A DNA stretch of 32,970 nt, taken from contig RGHD01000010.1 in NCBI GenBank assembly GCA_010024385.1, positions 1 to 32,970 on the forward strand, in the 5' to 3' direction. Source of the DNA: Actinomycetota bacterium. Lineage in GTDB: Bacteria > Actinomycetota > Actinomycetes > Nanopelagicales > Nanopelagicaceae. The translations under genes and the position numbers were made by a program. Shown here piece by piece: positions 7,475-17,159 of the stretch. Below the pieces are notes generated by a model. It was not told the origin of the DNA. It was given only the letters and a program-made list of their open reading frames with translations, and made no database searches. The stretch's first letter is position 1. Each line of letters begins with the position of its first letter.

Positions 7475-8918
7475 GTGAGACCCCCTTCAAATATGCAGAT
7501 AAACCATGTCGTCCACCTTCACGGCCCCAACCAGATTCCTTGTATCCACCAAATGGGGAAGTAGGATCAAATTTATTGAAGGTGTTAGCCCAGATAACTC
7601 CGGCGCGAAGTTGCTGGGATGCCCATAAGACCTTAGATCCCTTTTCACTCCAGATACCGGCAGAGAGCCCAAAAGGCGTGTTATTGGCTTTATCTACAGC
7701 TTCTTGAGGGGTTCTAAAAGTTAATACTGAAAGCACTGGACCAAAGATCTCTTCACGGGCAATGCGATGGGCTTGAGTAACGCCTGTGAAGATTGTTGGT
7801 GCAAACCAGAAACCTTTGCCTGGCAGATCACAAGGAGCACTCCAGCGCTGTGCACCTTCAGAATCTCCGGCAGCTGATAACTCACGAATCTTTAATAGTT
7901 GTTCCTTGCTATTGATGGCACCTAAATCAGTATTTTTATCCATGGGATCACCCACACGGATTTTAGCCATTCTATTTTTTAGCTTCTCAATTACCTCATC
8001 AGCAATACTCTCTTGAAGGATTAAGCGTGAACCAGCACAGCAGACATGTCCTTGATTAAAGAAAATTCCATTAACAATACCTTCTATACTCTCATCAATT
8101 GCTGCATCTTCAAAGATAATATTGGCAGCTTTTCCGCCAAGTTCTAAAGTCACACTCTTATTAGTTGGAGCAACAGCACGAGCGATGATCTTGCCAACCT
8201 CTGTTGAACCAGTAAATGCAATTTTGTCGATACCTGGGTGATTAACAATAAGTGCACCAGTTGAACCATCACCAGTTACGATATTTACAACACCTGCTGG
8301 AAGTTCTGCCTGTTGGCATACTTCGGCAAATAAAAGTGCGGTGAGTGAAGTTGTTTCAGCTGGCTTTAATAAAACAGTGTTTCCGGCAGCAAGTGCAGGT
8401 GCAACCTTCCACGCCAACATTAATAATGGAAAGTTCCAAGGAATAATTTGTCCTGCAACACCATGAGCTTTAGGTGTCGTTCCAAGACCCGCATATTCAA
8501 GCTTGTCTGCCCAGCCTGCGTGATAAAAGAAGTGTGCAGCGGCAAGAGGAACATCAACATCGCGTGATTCACGAATTGGCTTACCGTTATCTAGGGTCTC
8601 AAGCACTGCAAATTCACGTGAGCGCTCTTGCATGATGCGGGCGATGCGAAACAGGTACTTTCCACGCTCTTTGCCAGACATTTTTGACCAAGTAGTTGTG
8701 TATGCCTTGCGTGCAGCTTTTACAGCAGCATCAACATCAGCTTTTCCGGCTAGTGAAATTTGAGAGAGAACTTCTTCAGTTGCTGGGTTAATTGTGGGGA
8801 AGTGCTTGCTTCCCGCAACAAATTTACCGCCAATGAAGTGGCCATACTTGGGCTTGATCGTAACGAGGGCGCGCGACTCTGGAGCCGGAGCGTATTCAAA
8901 AGACAATTTTTCCTCCAT
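7467..8918 (-). CDS. NAD(P)+-dependent aldehyde dehydrogenase
   Basis: This 483-aa full-length ALDH oxidises an aldehyde to the acid. All catalytic features are visible: IIPWNFP with N162, LLKPAE with K185, FTGSTEVG at 235-242, ELGGK with general base E259, and FFNQGHVCCAGSR with nucleophile C293. The start codon overlaps the deoC stop by one base (TGATG). Placement directly after deoC makes acetaldehyde, the aldolase product, the likely substrate. That would complete deoxyribose catabolism to acetate without releasing a toxic aldehyde. It lacks the acylating-ALDH context (no phosphotransacetylase nearby). The next gene is a catalytically dead half-ALDH and may form a complex with it. Confidence 0.93.
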   Translation of the reverse strand: MEEKLSFEYAPAPESRALVTIKPKYGHFIGGKFVAGSKHFPTINPATEEVLSQISLAGKADVDAAVKAARKAYTTTWSKMSGKERGKYLFRIARIMQERSREFAVLETLDNGKPIRESRDVDVPLAAAHFFYHAGWADKLEYAGLGTTPKAHGVAGQIIPWNFPLLMLAWKVAPALAAGNTVLLKPAETTSLTALLFAEVCQQAELPAGVVNIVTGDGSTGALIVNHPGIDKIAFTGSTEVGKIIARAVAPTNKSVTLELGGKAANIIFEDAAIDESIEGIVNGIFFNQGHVCCAGSRLILQESIADEVIEKLKNRMAKIRVGDPMDKNTDLGAINSKEQLLKIRELSAAGDSEGAQRWSAPCDLPGKGFWFAPTIFTGVTQAHRIAREEIFGPVLSVLTFRTPQEAVDKANNTPFGLSAGIWSEKGSKVLWASQQLRAGVIWANTFNKFDPTSPFGGYKESGWGREGGRHGLSAYLKGVSHE

Positions 8919-9865
8919 CAGTCGATCGTCACGTACTGAGGGCTAGCGTAATAGCCATCATCCATTTTCATGCGTTGCATTAACAAATCATTAAGCAGAG
9001 CACTTGCACCAATACGAAATAGTGAAGGTTTAAGCCACTCTGGTCCTGCGGTCTCGTTAACTAGTACTAGCTGCTTAATGGCATCTTTTGTGTTTCTGAT
9101 ACCACCGGCTGGTTTCACGCCAATTCGCACCTGGGTCATTGCATAAAAATCTCTCACCGCTTCAAGCATCACCAGAACTACAGGTGCGGTAGCAGCTGGT
9201 GCCACTTTGCCCGTGGAAGTTTTAATGAAATCTGCTCCAGCAGCCATCGCCAAGAATGAAGCTTTTCGAACATTGTCGTAGGTAACAAGCTCGCCTGTTT
9301 CAAAGATAACTTTCAAATGTGCCTTAGTACCACAAACTTCACGAATCTTTACAATCTCATCAAAGACTTCGATGTATCGACCTGAGAGAAATGCGCCTCT
9401 ATCAATTACCATATCAATTTCAGATGCACCAGCCTCGATGGCATCTTTTGTGTCCTGAATCTTTACTGCCATTGATGCACGACCAGAGGGAAAAGCAGTC
9501 GAAACCGCTGCTACACCTACATGTTTGCCGCCAATAAGATCTAAATGTGTGCGGGCAATTTCAACCATATCGTTGTAAACACACACTGCGCCAACACTTG
9601 GGACCGAAAGATCTGTTGGATCAGGACGAACAGCTTTTGTGCACAGCGCCTTAACCTTTCCAGGAGTATCTGCTCCTTCTAAAGTTGTTAGATCCACCAT
9701 GGAGATTGCAGTGTCGATTGCCCAGCGCTTAGAAGTTGTCTTAATGCTGCGAGTACCAAGCATTGCTGCACGAGCATCTGCACCAACTTGGTCAACTCCT
9801 GAAAGTGAACCCATATATTTTTTTAGGGAGGCTTCAGTGCCATCGACTAAACCATAAAAATTCAC
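8918..9865 (-). CDS. deoC: Deoxyribose-phosphate aldolase
   Basis: This 315-aa DERA cleaves 2-deoxyribose-5-phosphate to glyceraldehyde-3-phosphate and acetaldehyde. The Schiff-base lysine is K215 in ADFIKTSTGK. The proton-relay residues D152 (SEIDMVID) and K251 (VKPAGGIR) are present. It is the longer DERA form, with roughly 40 extra N-terminal residues compared with the compact ~220-aa versions. The start is GTG at 9865, overlapping the phosphohexomutase stop by 4 bases (GTGA), with AAGGAA upstream as a possible ribosome-binding site. Gene order mutase-deoC-ALDH follows the order of the reactions. Identification is firm. Confidence 0.95.
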   Translation of the reverse strand: MNFYGLVDGTEASLKKYMGSLSGVDQVGADARAAMLGTRSIKTTSKRWAIDTAISMVDLTTLEGADTPGKVKALCTKAVRPDPTDLSVPSVGAVCVYNDMVEIARTHLDLIGGKHVGVAAVSTAFPSGRASMAVKIQDTKDAIEAGASEIDMVIDRGAFLSGRYIEVFDEIVKIREVCGTKAHLKVIFETGELVTYDNVRKASFLAMAAGADFIKTSTGKVAPAATAPVVLVMLEAVRDFYAMTQVRIGVKPAGGIRNTKDAIKQLVLVNETAGPEWLKPSLFRIGASALLNDLLMQRMKMDDGYYASPQYVTID

Positions 9866-11472
9866 GATAGCAATTCCTTTAGTGGGGCTCGTAACTGATC
9901 CAGAACTGTTTGCGCAGTCGCAGAATCCTTTGCAATTGCCTCAATGTAACACTTCATCTTTGCTTCTGTGCCACTTGGACGAATGATGATTCGGATTCCA
10001 CCTTCAAGCCAAATACGCAAACCATCAGTAGGTGGCAAACCATCACTTGGATTAGCTAGATCATCAATAGATGTAACGGAGCGGCCTGCAATTTCTTTAG
10101 GGCAATTGCTTCGCAAACTTCCCATAATCACGCCTACTTGCGAAAGATTGGTCAGGCGAATGGAGATTTGTTCAGTTGCATGGAACCCATGACGATCCCA
10201 AACTTCATCGAGTAAATCAAGAAGTGTCTTATTTTCGGCCGCTAAATCAGTGGCAATCTGAGCTAGTTTGATTGCAGCAGAGATTCCATCCTTATCATTA
10301 ACTGTTATTGCATCAACGGCATAACCCAGGGCTTCTTCATATCCAAAAGTTAACCCTTCAATTTTTGCTAACCATTTGAATCCGGTGAGCGTTTCTTTGA
10401 ACTCTAGTTTGTAGTGGGCAGCAATCTTGCTTAGAATTGACGATGAAACAATCGAGTTTGCGAGGATGCCCTTACTTGTTGCTCGGGCTATAGATTCACC
10501 AAGGATTACACCTAACTCATCCCCACGTAGCATTCTCCAGCCTTTAATTGGATCCTTAACTGCAGCAGCGCAGCGGTCTGCGTCTGGATCGTTAGCAATC
10601 ACTAAATCAGCTTCAAATGTTCGCGCTGTCTCTAGAGCTAAATCAATTGCACCTGGCTCTTCAGGGTTCGGAAATGCAACAGTTGGAAAATCTGGATCTG
10701 GTTGTGCTTGTGCATCCACAAGAATAGGTTGAGGAAACCCTGCTTTATGAAAAACTTGTTGCAGAGTCTGGGTTCCAACACCATGCATGGCGGTGTAAAC
10801 AATTTTTAAGTTTCCAGGACGTTGGGCAAGAGCGGCGGTAATTCCGACATATTTGTGAACTACTTCTTCACCAAGCATCGTCCAATTATTGCTGCGTGGC
10901 TGTGAGGCAAGTGATGTAATTGAATCAATCTTTTTGGCGATTGATTCATCTGTTGGAGAGATTATTTGTGATCCACGATAATGAATTCCATCAACGATGC
11001 CGCCTAAATAAACTTTGTATCCATTATCTTGCGGTGGATTATGGCTAGCCGTAACCATAATTCCTACATCGCATTTCAATTCATTGGTAGCAAAAGCTAA
11101 TACCGGCGTTGGAAGCGGGCGGGGCAAGATATAAACCCTCATGCCAGCACCACTCATGATTTCTGCGGTTTCGAAAGTAAAATCTTCAGAACCGTAACGT
11201 GCATCACGACCAATTACTACTGAAGTTAATTCTCGCTCTTTCATATAAGCAACAATTCCTGCGGCAGCTCGACCAACAACTGCTCGATTCATTCCCGAAG
11301 GTCCTGGGCGAATAGGGCCGCGCAAACCTGCAGTACCAAACTGCAAAAAGCCATTAAATGAGGCACGTAGCTCTACTTCATTATTGGAATCGAGCCATTG
11401 TTGTAATTGGGCAGCGGTCTTTGGATCTGGATCATCAGCAATCCATGCTTGAACTTCTTGAGTCAGATCCAT
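9862..11472 (-). CDS. Phosphohexomutase family protein, candidate phosphopentomutase
   Basis: This 536-aa alpha-D-phosphohexomutase superfamily protein (PMM/PGM, PmmB-like) is predicted cytoplasmic. The phosphoserine loop TASHNPP carries S143. The metal-binding loop is ANDPDADRC, and the C-terminal phosphate-binding loop is RPSGTEAKMKCY. Databases usually call such proteins phosphomannomutase. Here it lies between a purine nucleoside phosphorylase and deoC, and no DeoB-type phosphopentomutase is in the window. Conversion of (deoxy)ribose-1-phosphate to the 5-phosphate is therefore the more likely job. Family members of this length (PGM2-like) are known to include phosphopentomutases. The ATG lies 4 bases after the PNP stop. 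The family call is firm; the substrate is inferred. Confidence 0.9.
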   Translation of the reverse strand: MDLTQEVQAWIADDPDPKTAAQLQQWLDSNNEVELRASFNGFLQFGTAGLRGPIRPGPSGMNRAVVGRAAAGIVAYMKERELTSVVIGRDARYGSEDFTFETAEIMSGAGMRVYILPRPLPTPVLAFATNELKCDVGIMVTASHNPPQDNGYKVYLGGIVDGIHYRGSQIISPTDESIAKKIDSITSLASQPRSNNWTMLGEEVVHKYVGITAALAQRPGNLKIVYTAMHGVGTQTLQQVFHKAGFPQPILVDAQAQPDPDFPTVAFPNPEEPGAIDLALETARTFEADLVIANDPDADRCAAAVKDPIKGWRMLRGDELGVILGESIARATSKGILANSIVSSSILSKIAAHYKLEFKETLTGFKWLAKIEGLTFGYEEALGYAVDAITVNDKDGISAAIKLAQIATDLAAENKTLLDLLDEVWDRHGFHATEQISIRLTNLSQVGVIMGSLRSNCPKEIAGRSVTSIDDLANPSDGLPPTDGLRIWLEGGIRIIIRPSGTEAKMKCYIEAIAKDSATAQTVLDQLRAPLKELLS

Positions 11473-11476
11473 ACTC

Positions 11477-12307
11477 CTAGAATAACTTCGGGATTACCCC
11501 TTTGAGAAGAGCGCCCATTCGATCTGCAGCAGCCTTTCCAGCGGCAATAACTTCTTCGTGGTTTAGTTTTTCACCAGTAACACCTGCAGCTGCGTTAGTG
11601 ACTAATGAGATTCCAAGAACTTCAGCGCCAAGTGCGTGAGCAGCAATTGCCTCAGGCACTGTAGACATACCTACTAAATCTGCCCCCATTGTGCGCATCA
11701 TTAAAATCTCTGCAGGAGTTTCATAGGTTGGTCCACGCCAATGCACGTAGACACCTTCTTCAAGTGAAGAATCTTCTTTCTTAACAATTTCACGAATTCG
11801 CTTGCTATAGAGATCAGTTAAATCTACAAAAGTGGCACCAGATAGTGGAGAGACTGCTGTTAATGAAATGTGATCACGGATAAGAACTGGTTGGCCAACT
11901 TTATAGCTCTTGTTTATGCCACCGCATGCATTAGTTAAAATGACAACTTTGCATCCAGATTTAACCGCTGTTCGTACACTATGTACTACAGGTTCGACAC
12001 CTTTACCCTCATAGAGGTGTGTGCGCCCTAGAAATACAAGCGCTCTTAATTTCTTGCCATTTGAGTCAATTTCGTAAGAGCGAACTTTTCCTGAGTGACC
12101 TTCAACTGTTGGAGGAAGGAATCCAGTTATATCTTCAGTATTACATTCATATGCTGGAGTTCCCAACGCATCAACCGCGCTCACCCAGCCAGAACCCATT
12201 ACTAAAGCAACATCATGAGATGCAACCCCTGTGCGTTCTGTGATTTCTTTAGCAGCAGTTGCCGCTGCGGCTAATGGGTCGGAATAAAGGAGCTCGCTAT
12301 TTGTCAT
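11477..12307 (-). CDS. Purine nucleoside phosphorylase, trimeric type
   Basis: This 276-aa protein is of the PNP/MTAP trimeric family, which splits inosine, guanosine and their deoxy forms with phosphate. Visible motifs are VMGSGW near residue 37 (phosphate site), [12 protein letters not shown] (His loop), [21 protein letters not shown] and LVTNAAAG (purine-binding Asn). Length and motifs match mycobacterial PunA/DeoD. The ATG overlaps the accA stop by 4 bases, placing it in the carboxylase operon, with mutase, deoC and ALDH downstream. It handles the inosine made by adenosine deaminase. Confidence 0.94.
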   Translation of the reverse strand: MTNSELLYSDPLAAAATAAKEITERTGVASHDVALVMGSGWVSAVDALGTPAYECNTEDITGFLPPTVEGHSGKVRSYEIDSNGKKLRALVFLGRTHLYEGKGVEPVVHSVRTAVKSGCKVVILTNACGGINKSYKVGQPVLIRDHISLTAVSPLSGATFVDLTDLYSKRIREIVKKEDSSLEEGVYVHWRGPTYETPAEILMMRTMGADLVGMSTVPEAIAAHALGAEVLGISLVTNAAAGVTGEKLNHEEVIAAGKAAADRMGALLKGVIPKLF

Positions 12308-14022
12308 GCATCAATGATGTCACAAAGAGCAGTTCCACTAGAAACTGTGGTCCCTATGACCGCGCTCAAATTACTAATTACACCAGCTTTATGTGCCATC
12401 AAAGGCTGTTCCATTTTCATCGCTTCTAGAACGATTACTAAATCGCCAATTTCAACTCGGTCACCGTCATTGACTGCAATCTTCACAACAGTTCCCTGCA
12501 TTGGGCTGGCAAGTGCAGAGCCACCAACGCCCCCTGCCATCGACTGTTTTGCGCGATGACGTTTAACTACAGGCTTAGGAGCATGTACTAAAACCTCAAA
12601 ACGCTTCCCATTTACTTCTGCAACTAATTGTTCAGGTGCCATGTGTGTTTCAAGAGGCACAACCGGTGCATGATACATAGGAATGTCATTGTTAAATTCA
12701 TTCTCAATATAGCTGGTGTAAACCTTGAAATCTTGTGTAAACGCAGGATCTTCCATAATTGCACGGTGGAAAGGAAGAGCGGTAGCTAAGCCTTGAATTG
12801 AAAACTCAGCGAGTGCACGACGAGCACGATCTATTGCTTGTTGGCGTGTTGCACCTGTAACAATAAGTTTTGCTAATAATGAATCAAAGTTGCCGCCGAT
12901 AGTGTCACCATTTTTAAAGCCAGCATCGACTCTAACTCCGGGTCCTGTTGGGATGATCCATTCCGTGATTCTGCCTGGTGCAGGCAAGAATGAGCGACCT
13001 GGATCTTCACCGTTAATACGAAATTCAATTGAGTGTCCACGGATAACTGGATCATCAAAGCCAAGTGCTTCACCTATTGCAATTCTAAATTGCTCACGCA
13101 CTAAATCAATCCCTGTGATTTCTTCACTGACGGGATGCTCTACTTGCAACCGGGTATTTACTTCTAAAAATGAAATAGTTCCATCAAGTCCAATTAAAAA
13201 TTCACAAGTACCTGCTCCTACATATCCAGCCTCTTTCATGATGGCTTTACTAGATCGATAAAGCTCATCAACCTGAGCTTGACTTAAAAATGGCGCAGGT
13301 GCTTCTTCAACTAATTTTTGGTGGCGACGTTGCAGTGAGCAATCGCGTGTACTAATAACTACTGCATTTCCATGTTTATCAACTAAAACTTGGGTTTCAA
13401 CGTGGCGAGGTTTATCCAAATAGCGTTCAACAAAGCATTCACCACGACCAAAGCCGCTAATTGCTTCACGCACTGCAGATGCAAATAGCTCTGGAATCTC
13501 TTCCATTGTATGAGCAACTTTTAGTCCACGTCCGCCGCCACCATGTGCAGCCTTAATGGCAACAGGTAATCCATATTCCTTAGCAAAAGATAAAACTTCT
13601 TCATATCCTTCAACTGGATCCTTAGTTCCAGCAACTAGTGGAGCGCCCGCTTTAGCTGCGATTTTGCGTGCAGAGACTTTATCGCCCAGTGCCCGAATTG
13701 CCGCAGGAGGGGGTCCAATCCAGATAAGACCTGCATCAATGACTGCTTGAGCAAAGTTTGCATTTTCAGATAAGAATCCATAGCCAGGGTGAACAGCGTC
13801 TGCACCCGATTGCTTAGCAACTTGAATGAGTTTTTCAATATTCAAATATGTTTCAGTTGCGGTTGTTCCATGCAAAGAATAAGCAGTATCAGCCATCTGG
13901 GAATGAATTGCATTGCGATCTTCTTCTGAATAAACCGCAACACTTTCCAACCCATGATCCTTACATGCGCGAATTACACGCACTGCAATTTCTCCACGGT
14001 TGGCAATTAATACGCGCTTCAT
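12304..14022 (-). CDS. accA: Acyl-CoA carboxylase alpha subunit (biotin carboxylase + BCCP)
   Basis: This 572-aa fusion has an N-terminal biotin carboxylase (about 1-450) and a C-terminal biotinyl domain. ATP-grasp motifs include [10 protein letters not shown] and [14 protein letters not shown], with the [11 protein letters not shown] segment between them. The biotin acceptor is K536 in EAMKMEQ. With the beta subunit (AccD) and epsilon subunit (AccE) encoded upstream, it carboxylates acetyl- and/or propionyl-CoA for fatty-acid synthesis. It corresponds to mycobacterial AccA3, whose operon partners are also accD5, accE5 and maf. Its start overlaps the maf stop by 4 bases. Biotinylation would be done by the divergently encoded BirA at 16397. 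Confidence 0.95.
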   Translation of the reverse strand: MKRVLIANRGEIAVRVIRACKDHGLESVAVYSEEDRNAIHSQMADTAYSLHGTTATETYLNIEKLIQVAKQSGADAVHPGYGFLSENANFAQAVIDAGLIWIGPPPAAIRALGDKVSARKIAAKAGAPLVAGTKDPVEGYEEVLSFAKEYGLPVAIKAAHGGGGRGLKVAHTMEEIPELFASAVREAISGFGRGECFVERYLDKPRHVETQVLVDKHGNAVVISTRDCSLQRRHQKLVEEAPAPFLSQAQVDELYRSSKAIMKEAGYVGAGTCEFLIGLDGTISFLEVNTRLQVEHPVSEEITGIDLVREQFRIAIGEALGFDDPVIRGHSIEFRINGEDPGRSFLPAPGRITEWIIPTGPGVRVDAGFKNGDTIGGNFDSLLAKLIVTGATRQQAIDRARRALAEFSIQGLATALPFHRAIMEDPAFTQDFKVYTSYIENEFNNDIPMYHAPVVPLETHMAPEQLVAEVNGKRFEVLVHAPKPVVKRHRAKQSMAGGVGGSALASPMQGTVVKIAVNDGDRVEIGDLVIVLEAMKMEQPLMAHKAGVISNLSAVIGTTVSSGTALCDIIDA

Positions 14023-14621
14023 TGCATCACCTTAACTTCAGGCCAGGAGTAGCCAAGTTGCTCAAAGGCTTTTCTCACAAATGGCATAGAGATTCCAACG
14101 ACGTTTGTGTAGTCACCTTCAATTGAAGGAATAAAAGGGGAGCTAAATCCATCAAGGGTGAATCCACCTGCAACATGTAACGGTTCGCCCGTTGCGACAT
14201 AGTCTGCAATCTCTGCATCAGTCATGTTATCAAAGGCCACCTTTGTGGTGACGATGCTTGAAATCTCTTTGTCCTTTGTTGTATCAATAATGCAGTGACC
14301 TGTATGAAGAAGTCCCGAATTACCGCGAACTCTTGAAGCACGTTCGATTGCAATCTCTGGGGTTTCCGGCTTACCAAAGGACTGTGAGTCAAATTCAAAA
14401 GTTGAATCACAACCAATAATTATTGCCGGAAAATCTATTTGCTCTCGAATTGTGTGAGCCTTGGTTATTGCTAGAGCAATCACCATTTCGGCTGGTGTCA
14501 TTGAATTGAAAAAATCAGTCTCCTCATCAACATGGCTGACCATAATGGTGGGCTTTAATCCAGCCGACTCAAGTAAGCGTCGTCTGGACACAGACGCAGA
14601 AGCTAATACTATTTTTGGCAT
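14019..14621 (-). CDS. maf: Maf-family nucleotide pyrophosphatase
   Basis: This 200-aa Maf/Ham1-like protein belongs to a family of house-cleaning nucleoside triphosphate pyrophosphatases that remove non-canonical or modified nucleotides, some linked to cell-division control. The N-terminal [14 protein letters not shown] (about 8-21) is the family substrate-phosphate loop. [13 protein letters not shown] and the later KPETPEIA region follow the Maf order. It sits between accE (6-bp gap) and accA (4-bp overlap), the same place as maf in the mycobacterial accD5-accE5-maf-accA3 cluster. No ribosome-binding site is evident; translation probably depends on coupling. Confidence 0.92.
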   Translation of the reverse strand: MPKIVLASASVSRRRLLESAGLKPTIMVSHVDEETDFFNSMTPAEMVIALAITKAHTIREQIDFPAIIIGCDSTFEFDSQSFGKPETPEIAIERASRVRGNSGLLHTGHCIIDTTKDKEISSIVTTKVAFDNMTDAEIADYVATGEPLHVAGGFTLDGFSSPFIPSIEGDYTNVVGISMPFVRKAFEQLGYSWPEVKVMQ

Positions 14622-14627
14622 CGTTTA

Positions 14628-14807
14628 TTAATTCTTTCGAGCGCCGAAAGTTATTTGATGAGGTAGTGCTTGGCGAAGTTGAGGTAATCCATAGACACTT
14701 CTGCGGATTACAGGCTTTAGCTCTTCACGCTTATGTCGAGCCAAAGCGGATTTAAGTGCCTCTAGCTCTTCAGGTGTTGGACTACCTTTGATGATTGAAA
14801 ACTCCAT
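14628..14807 (-). CDS. accE: Acyl-CoA carboxylase epsilon subunit
   Basis: This small 59-aa gene is easy to miss. The protein begins [18 protein letters not shown], which matches the acyl-CoA carboxylase epsilon family (PF13822 type): a hydrophobic strand, then (V/I)KG-x-PT-x-EELAAL, then a basic region and a short tail. The ATG overlaps the accD stop by one base (TAATG), and the stop lies 6 bases before maf. In Streptomyces and mycobacteria, epsilon subunits bind the beta subunit and raise carboxylase activity. Those are often longer at the N-terminus; this one is minimal. The position between accD and maf matches accE5 in M. tuberculosis and strongly supports the call. Confidence 0.9.
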   Translation of the reverse strand: MEFSIIKGSPTPEELEALKSALARHKREELKPVIRRSVYGLPQLRQALPHQITFGARKN

Positions 14808-16378
14808 TACAGTGGAATGTTTCCGTGTTTGCGGGCAGGTAATGTGTCGCGCTTGGTACGCAAAGTTCTAAAAGCCTTCGTAATGTATGCACGTGACTGA
14901 TTTGGTTCAATGACTGTGTCTATTGTTCCACGCTCAGCAGCTAAATAGGGATTTGCAAGTGATTCGTTGTATTCATCGATTAACTCAGCTCTTGCTGCAA
15001 CTGGATCTTTAGCTTCAGCAATTTCCTTGCGATACAAGATGTTCACTGCGCCTTGTGCACCCATTACAGCAATCTCAGCACTTGGCCAAGCAAAGTTAAT
15101 GTCACTACCAAGGTATTTAGAACCCATCACGATGAACGCGCCGCCATAAGCCTTACGAGTAATGAGTGTTACAAGTGGTACGGATGCTTCTGCGTAGGCG
15201 TAGAGCAACTTAGCTCCACGGCGAATGATTCCATTCCATTCCTGTTCAGTACCAGGCAAGAAACCAGGCACATCAACAAGTGTCAAAATTGGGATATTGA
15301 ATGCATCGCAGAAGCGCAAGAAACGTGCAGCTTTTTCGCTGGAGTTAATATCTAGTGTTCCTGCTAATTGACTAGGCTGGTTTGCAATGATTCCAATAGT
15401 TTCACCCTCAATTCGCCCAAAACCAACAACAATGTTTGGCGCAAAGAGTGCATGGACTTCTAAGAATTCTGCTTCATCAACTAATGCTTGAATTAATACC
15501 TTCATGTCATATGGCTGATTCGGACTATCTGGAATCAAAGTATCTAGTGCAATATCTTTTGCATTCTTTTCCAAAAGCTCGGTTGGCGGAAGATGCGGAG
15601 CTCTGTCCATGTTATTTGATGGTAAATATGAAAGAAGTGCTTTAACGTAATCAATTGCATCAGCTTCATTTTCAGCTAAGTAGTGAGAGTTACCGGTTCG
15701 AACATTGTGAGTACGAGCACCACCTAGCTCTTCCATTCCAACTTCTTCACCAGTTACAGTTTTGATAACGTCAGGACCAGTAATAAACATGTGTGATGTT
15801 TCATTAACCATGACAGTGAAATCTGTAAGCGCTGGAGAGTATGCAGAACCTCCTGCGCAAGGGCCAAGAATCAATGAGATCTGGGGGATAACACCAGATG
15901 AGCGAGTGTTAAGGCGGAAGATTTTTCCATAACCGGCAAGGGATGCAACGCCTTCTTGAATTCGTGCTCCACCGGAGTCATTAATTCCAATAAGTGGAAT
16001 TCCACTCTTTAGAGCAAATTCAGCAATCTTTACAATCTTTTCGGCATGAACTTCACCCAGTGATCCACCCATGATTGTGAAATCTTGTGAATACAAAGCA
16101 ATAGGTCGTCCATCTACTGTTGCTGTTCCAATTACAACACCATCACCGTATGGACGATTATTTTCCATCCCGAATTGTGTTGAACGGTGGCGCGCGAACT
16201 CATCAATTTCTGTAAATGAATCTGGATCGACCAACATTTCAATACGCTCACGGGCGGTGTTCTTGCCCTTGGCATGCTGCTTTTCAACAGCGCGTGCCGA
16301 ACCAGCGTGTACCGCTTCCTCAACGCGCGCACGCAGATCTTCGATTTTCCCGGCAGTTGTATGCAGATCACGGCTCAT
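14807..16378 (-). CDS. accD: Acyl-CoA carboxylase beta subunit (carboxyltransferase)
   Basis: This 523-aa carboxyltransferase is of the PccB/AccD5 type. It has the two crotonase-like halves: the N-half motif [12 protein letters not shown] and the C-half segments [16 protein letters not shown] and [13 protein letters not shown]. The residue after YGGAF is Ile (I416 here). From memory, that position (D422 in S. coelicolor PccB, Ile in AccB) governs propionyl- versus acetyl-CoA preference, so Ile suggests acetyl-CoA is accepted. A start five codons upstream (16393) is possible, but the ATG at 16378 lies exactly 6 bases after a TACCGT box and the 16393 codon would fall inside that promoter. The shorter form is chosen. 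It heads the minus-strand operon of nine genes. Confidence 0.94.
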   Translation of the reverse strand: MSRDLHTTAGKIEDLRARVEEAVHAGSARAVEKQHAKGKNTARERIEMLVDPDSFTEIDEFARHRSTQFGMENNRPYGDGVVIGTATVDGRPIALYSQDFTIMGGSLGEVHAEKIVKIAEFALKSGIPLIGINDSGGARIQEGVASLAGYGKIFRLNTRSSGVIPQISLILGPCAGGSAYSPALTDFTVMVNETSHMFITGPDVIKTVTGEEVGMEELGGARTHNVRTGNSHYLAENEADAIDYVKALLSYLPSNNMDRAPHLPPTELLEKNAKDIALDTLIPDSPNQPYDMKVLIQALVDEAEFLEVHALFAPNIVVGFGRIEGETIGIIANQPSQLAGTLDINSSEKAARFLRFCDAFNIPILTLVDVPGFLPGTEQEWNGIIRRGAKLLYAYAEASVPLVTLITRKAYGGAFIVMGSKYLGSDINFAWPSAEIAVMGAQGAVNILYRKEIAEAKDPVAARAELIDEYNESLANPYLAAERGTIDTVIEPNQSRAYITKAFRTLRTKRDTLPARKHGNIPL

Positions 16379-16383
16379 ACCCC

Positions 16384-16390
16384 TACGGTA
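16384..16390. promoter_or_regulatory. Shared bidirectional -10 element, leaderless
   Basis: TACGGTA lies in an 18-bp gap (16379-16396). The plus strand reads TACGGT (16384-16389), 7 bases before the birA ATG at 16397. The minus strand reads TACCGT (16390-16385), 6 bases before the accD ATG at 16378. Offsets are identical to the 5671-5677 element. No -35 or ribosome-binding site is evident. The element also fixes the two start codons. Confidence 0.72.
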
Positions 16391-16396
16391 CATGTC

Positions 16397-17155
16397 ATGG
16401 GCATTGAAATGCTAAGAGGGGCACTTGATAAGTCGCTTATCAACTCTTTGGTTACGCAGTACTGGCGAGTAAGCGTGGTTGATGTCACCGCCTCTACGCA
16501 AACTGATCTTGCTGCTTTAGCTCGTGCCGGAAAAGCAAAAGCTGGTGATGTTATTGCCGCAAATTATCAAAGTGCGGGCCGAGGAAGATTATCAAGAACT
16601 TTTGAAGCTCCAAAAAACTCTGCACTTCTTTTTTCTTTTTATATCGAACCAAAAAGAAGTACTGAGGATTGGGGATGGATTTCCTTAATTGCCGGTGTAT
16701 CTGTTGCACAAGCATTAGATGAAGTTAAGGCAACTGTTAAATGGCCAAATGATATTTTGGTAAATGAAAAAAAGATTTCTGGATTGATTGCAGAAATAGT
16801 CGGTGATGGTGTTGTAATCGGTATAGGAATCAATGTCGGAATGACTCTAGAGGAACTGCCTGTTTTAACCGCAACGTCTCTGGCAATAGAGGGCGTTGGT
16901 AATACAAATAGAAACAAGATATTGGCAAAAGTTTTGTCTCAATTTGAAAGCAACTTCACCACATGGGATACAGGTGATAATTCAATTGCACAGATCTACA
17001 CATCCCTGAGCTCAACCCTTGGAACCAAGGTTCAGATTCACTATCCAAACGAAAAGATTGAAAAAGGCATTGCCGTTGCAATCTCACCCCACGGGGAGTT
17101 GATTTTGGATTCAGGATCCCATGTTCAAGCAGGCGACGTAGTTCATCTACGATAA
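16397..17155 (+). CDS. birA: Biotin--[acetyl-CoA-carboxylase] ligase
   Basis: This 252-aa protein activates biotin to biotinyl-AMP and attaches it to the carboxylase lysine. Motifs are TASTQTDL near the N-terminus, [14 protein letters not shown] (biotin/ATP loop), KWPNDI and KISGLIAEI, with a short C-terminal domain. The N-terminal DNA-binding domain of E. coli BirA is absent, so it is a mono-functional ligase and not a repressor. The frame is open much further upstream, but that would run through accD. The ATG at 16397 follows a TACGGT box by 7 bases and is taken as a leaderless start; ATG 16409 is an alternative. The target is most likely AccA K536, encoded in the divergent operon. Confidence 0.93.
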   Translation: MGIEMLRGALDKSLINSLVTQYWRVSVVDVTASTQTDLAALARAGKAKAGDVIAANYQSAGRGRLSRTFEAPKNSALLFSFYIEPKRSTEDWGWISLIAGVSVAQALDEVKATVKWPNDILVNEKKISGLIAEIVGDGVVIGIGINVGMTLEELPVLTATSLAIEGVGNTNRNKILAKVLSQFESNFTTWDTGDNSIAQIYTSLSSTLGTKVQIHYPNEKIEKGIAVAISPHGELILDSGSHVQAGDVVHLR

Positions 17156-17159
17156 GCCA

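Noticed and set aside
16379..16393. accD start at ATG 16393
   Set aside because: That codon lies upstream of the predicted -10 box TACCGT; ATG 16378 is 6 bases after the box and gives a normal N-terminus.
16274..16396. Long N-terminal extension of BirA
   Set aside because: It would run through accD on the opposite strand; the family N-terminus and the TACGGT box both support ATG 16397.
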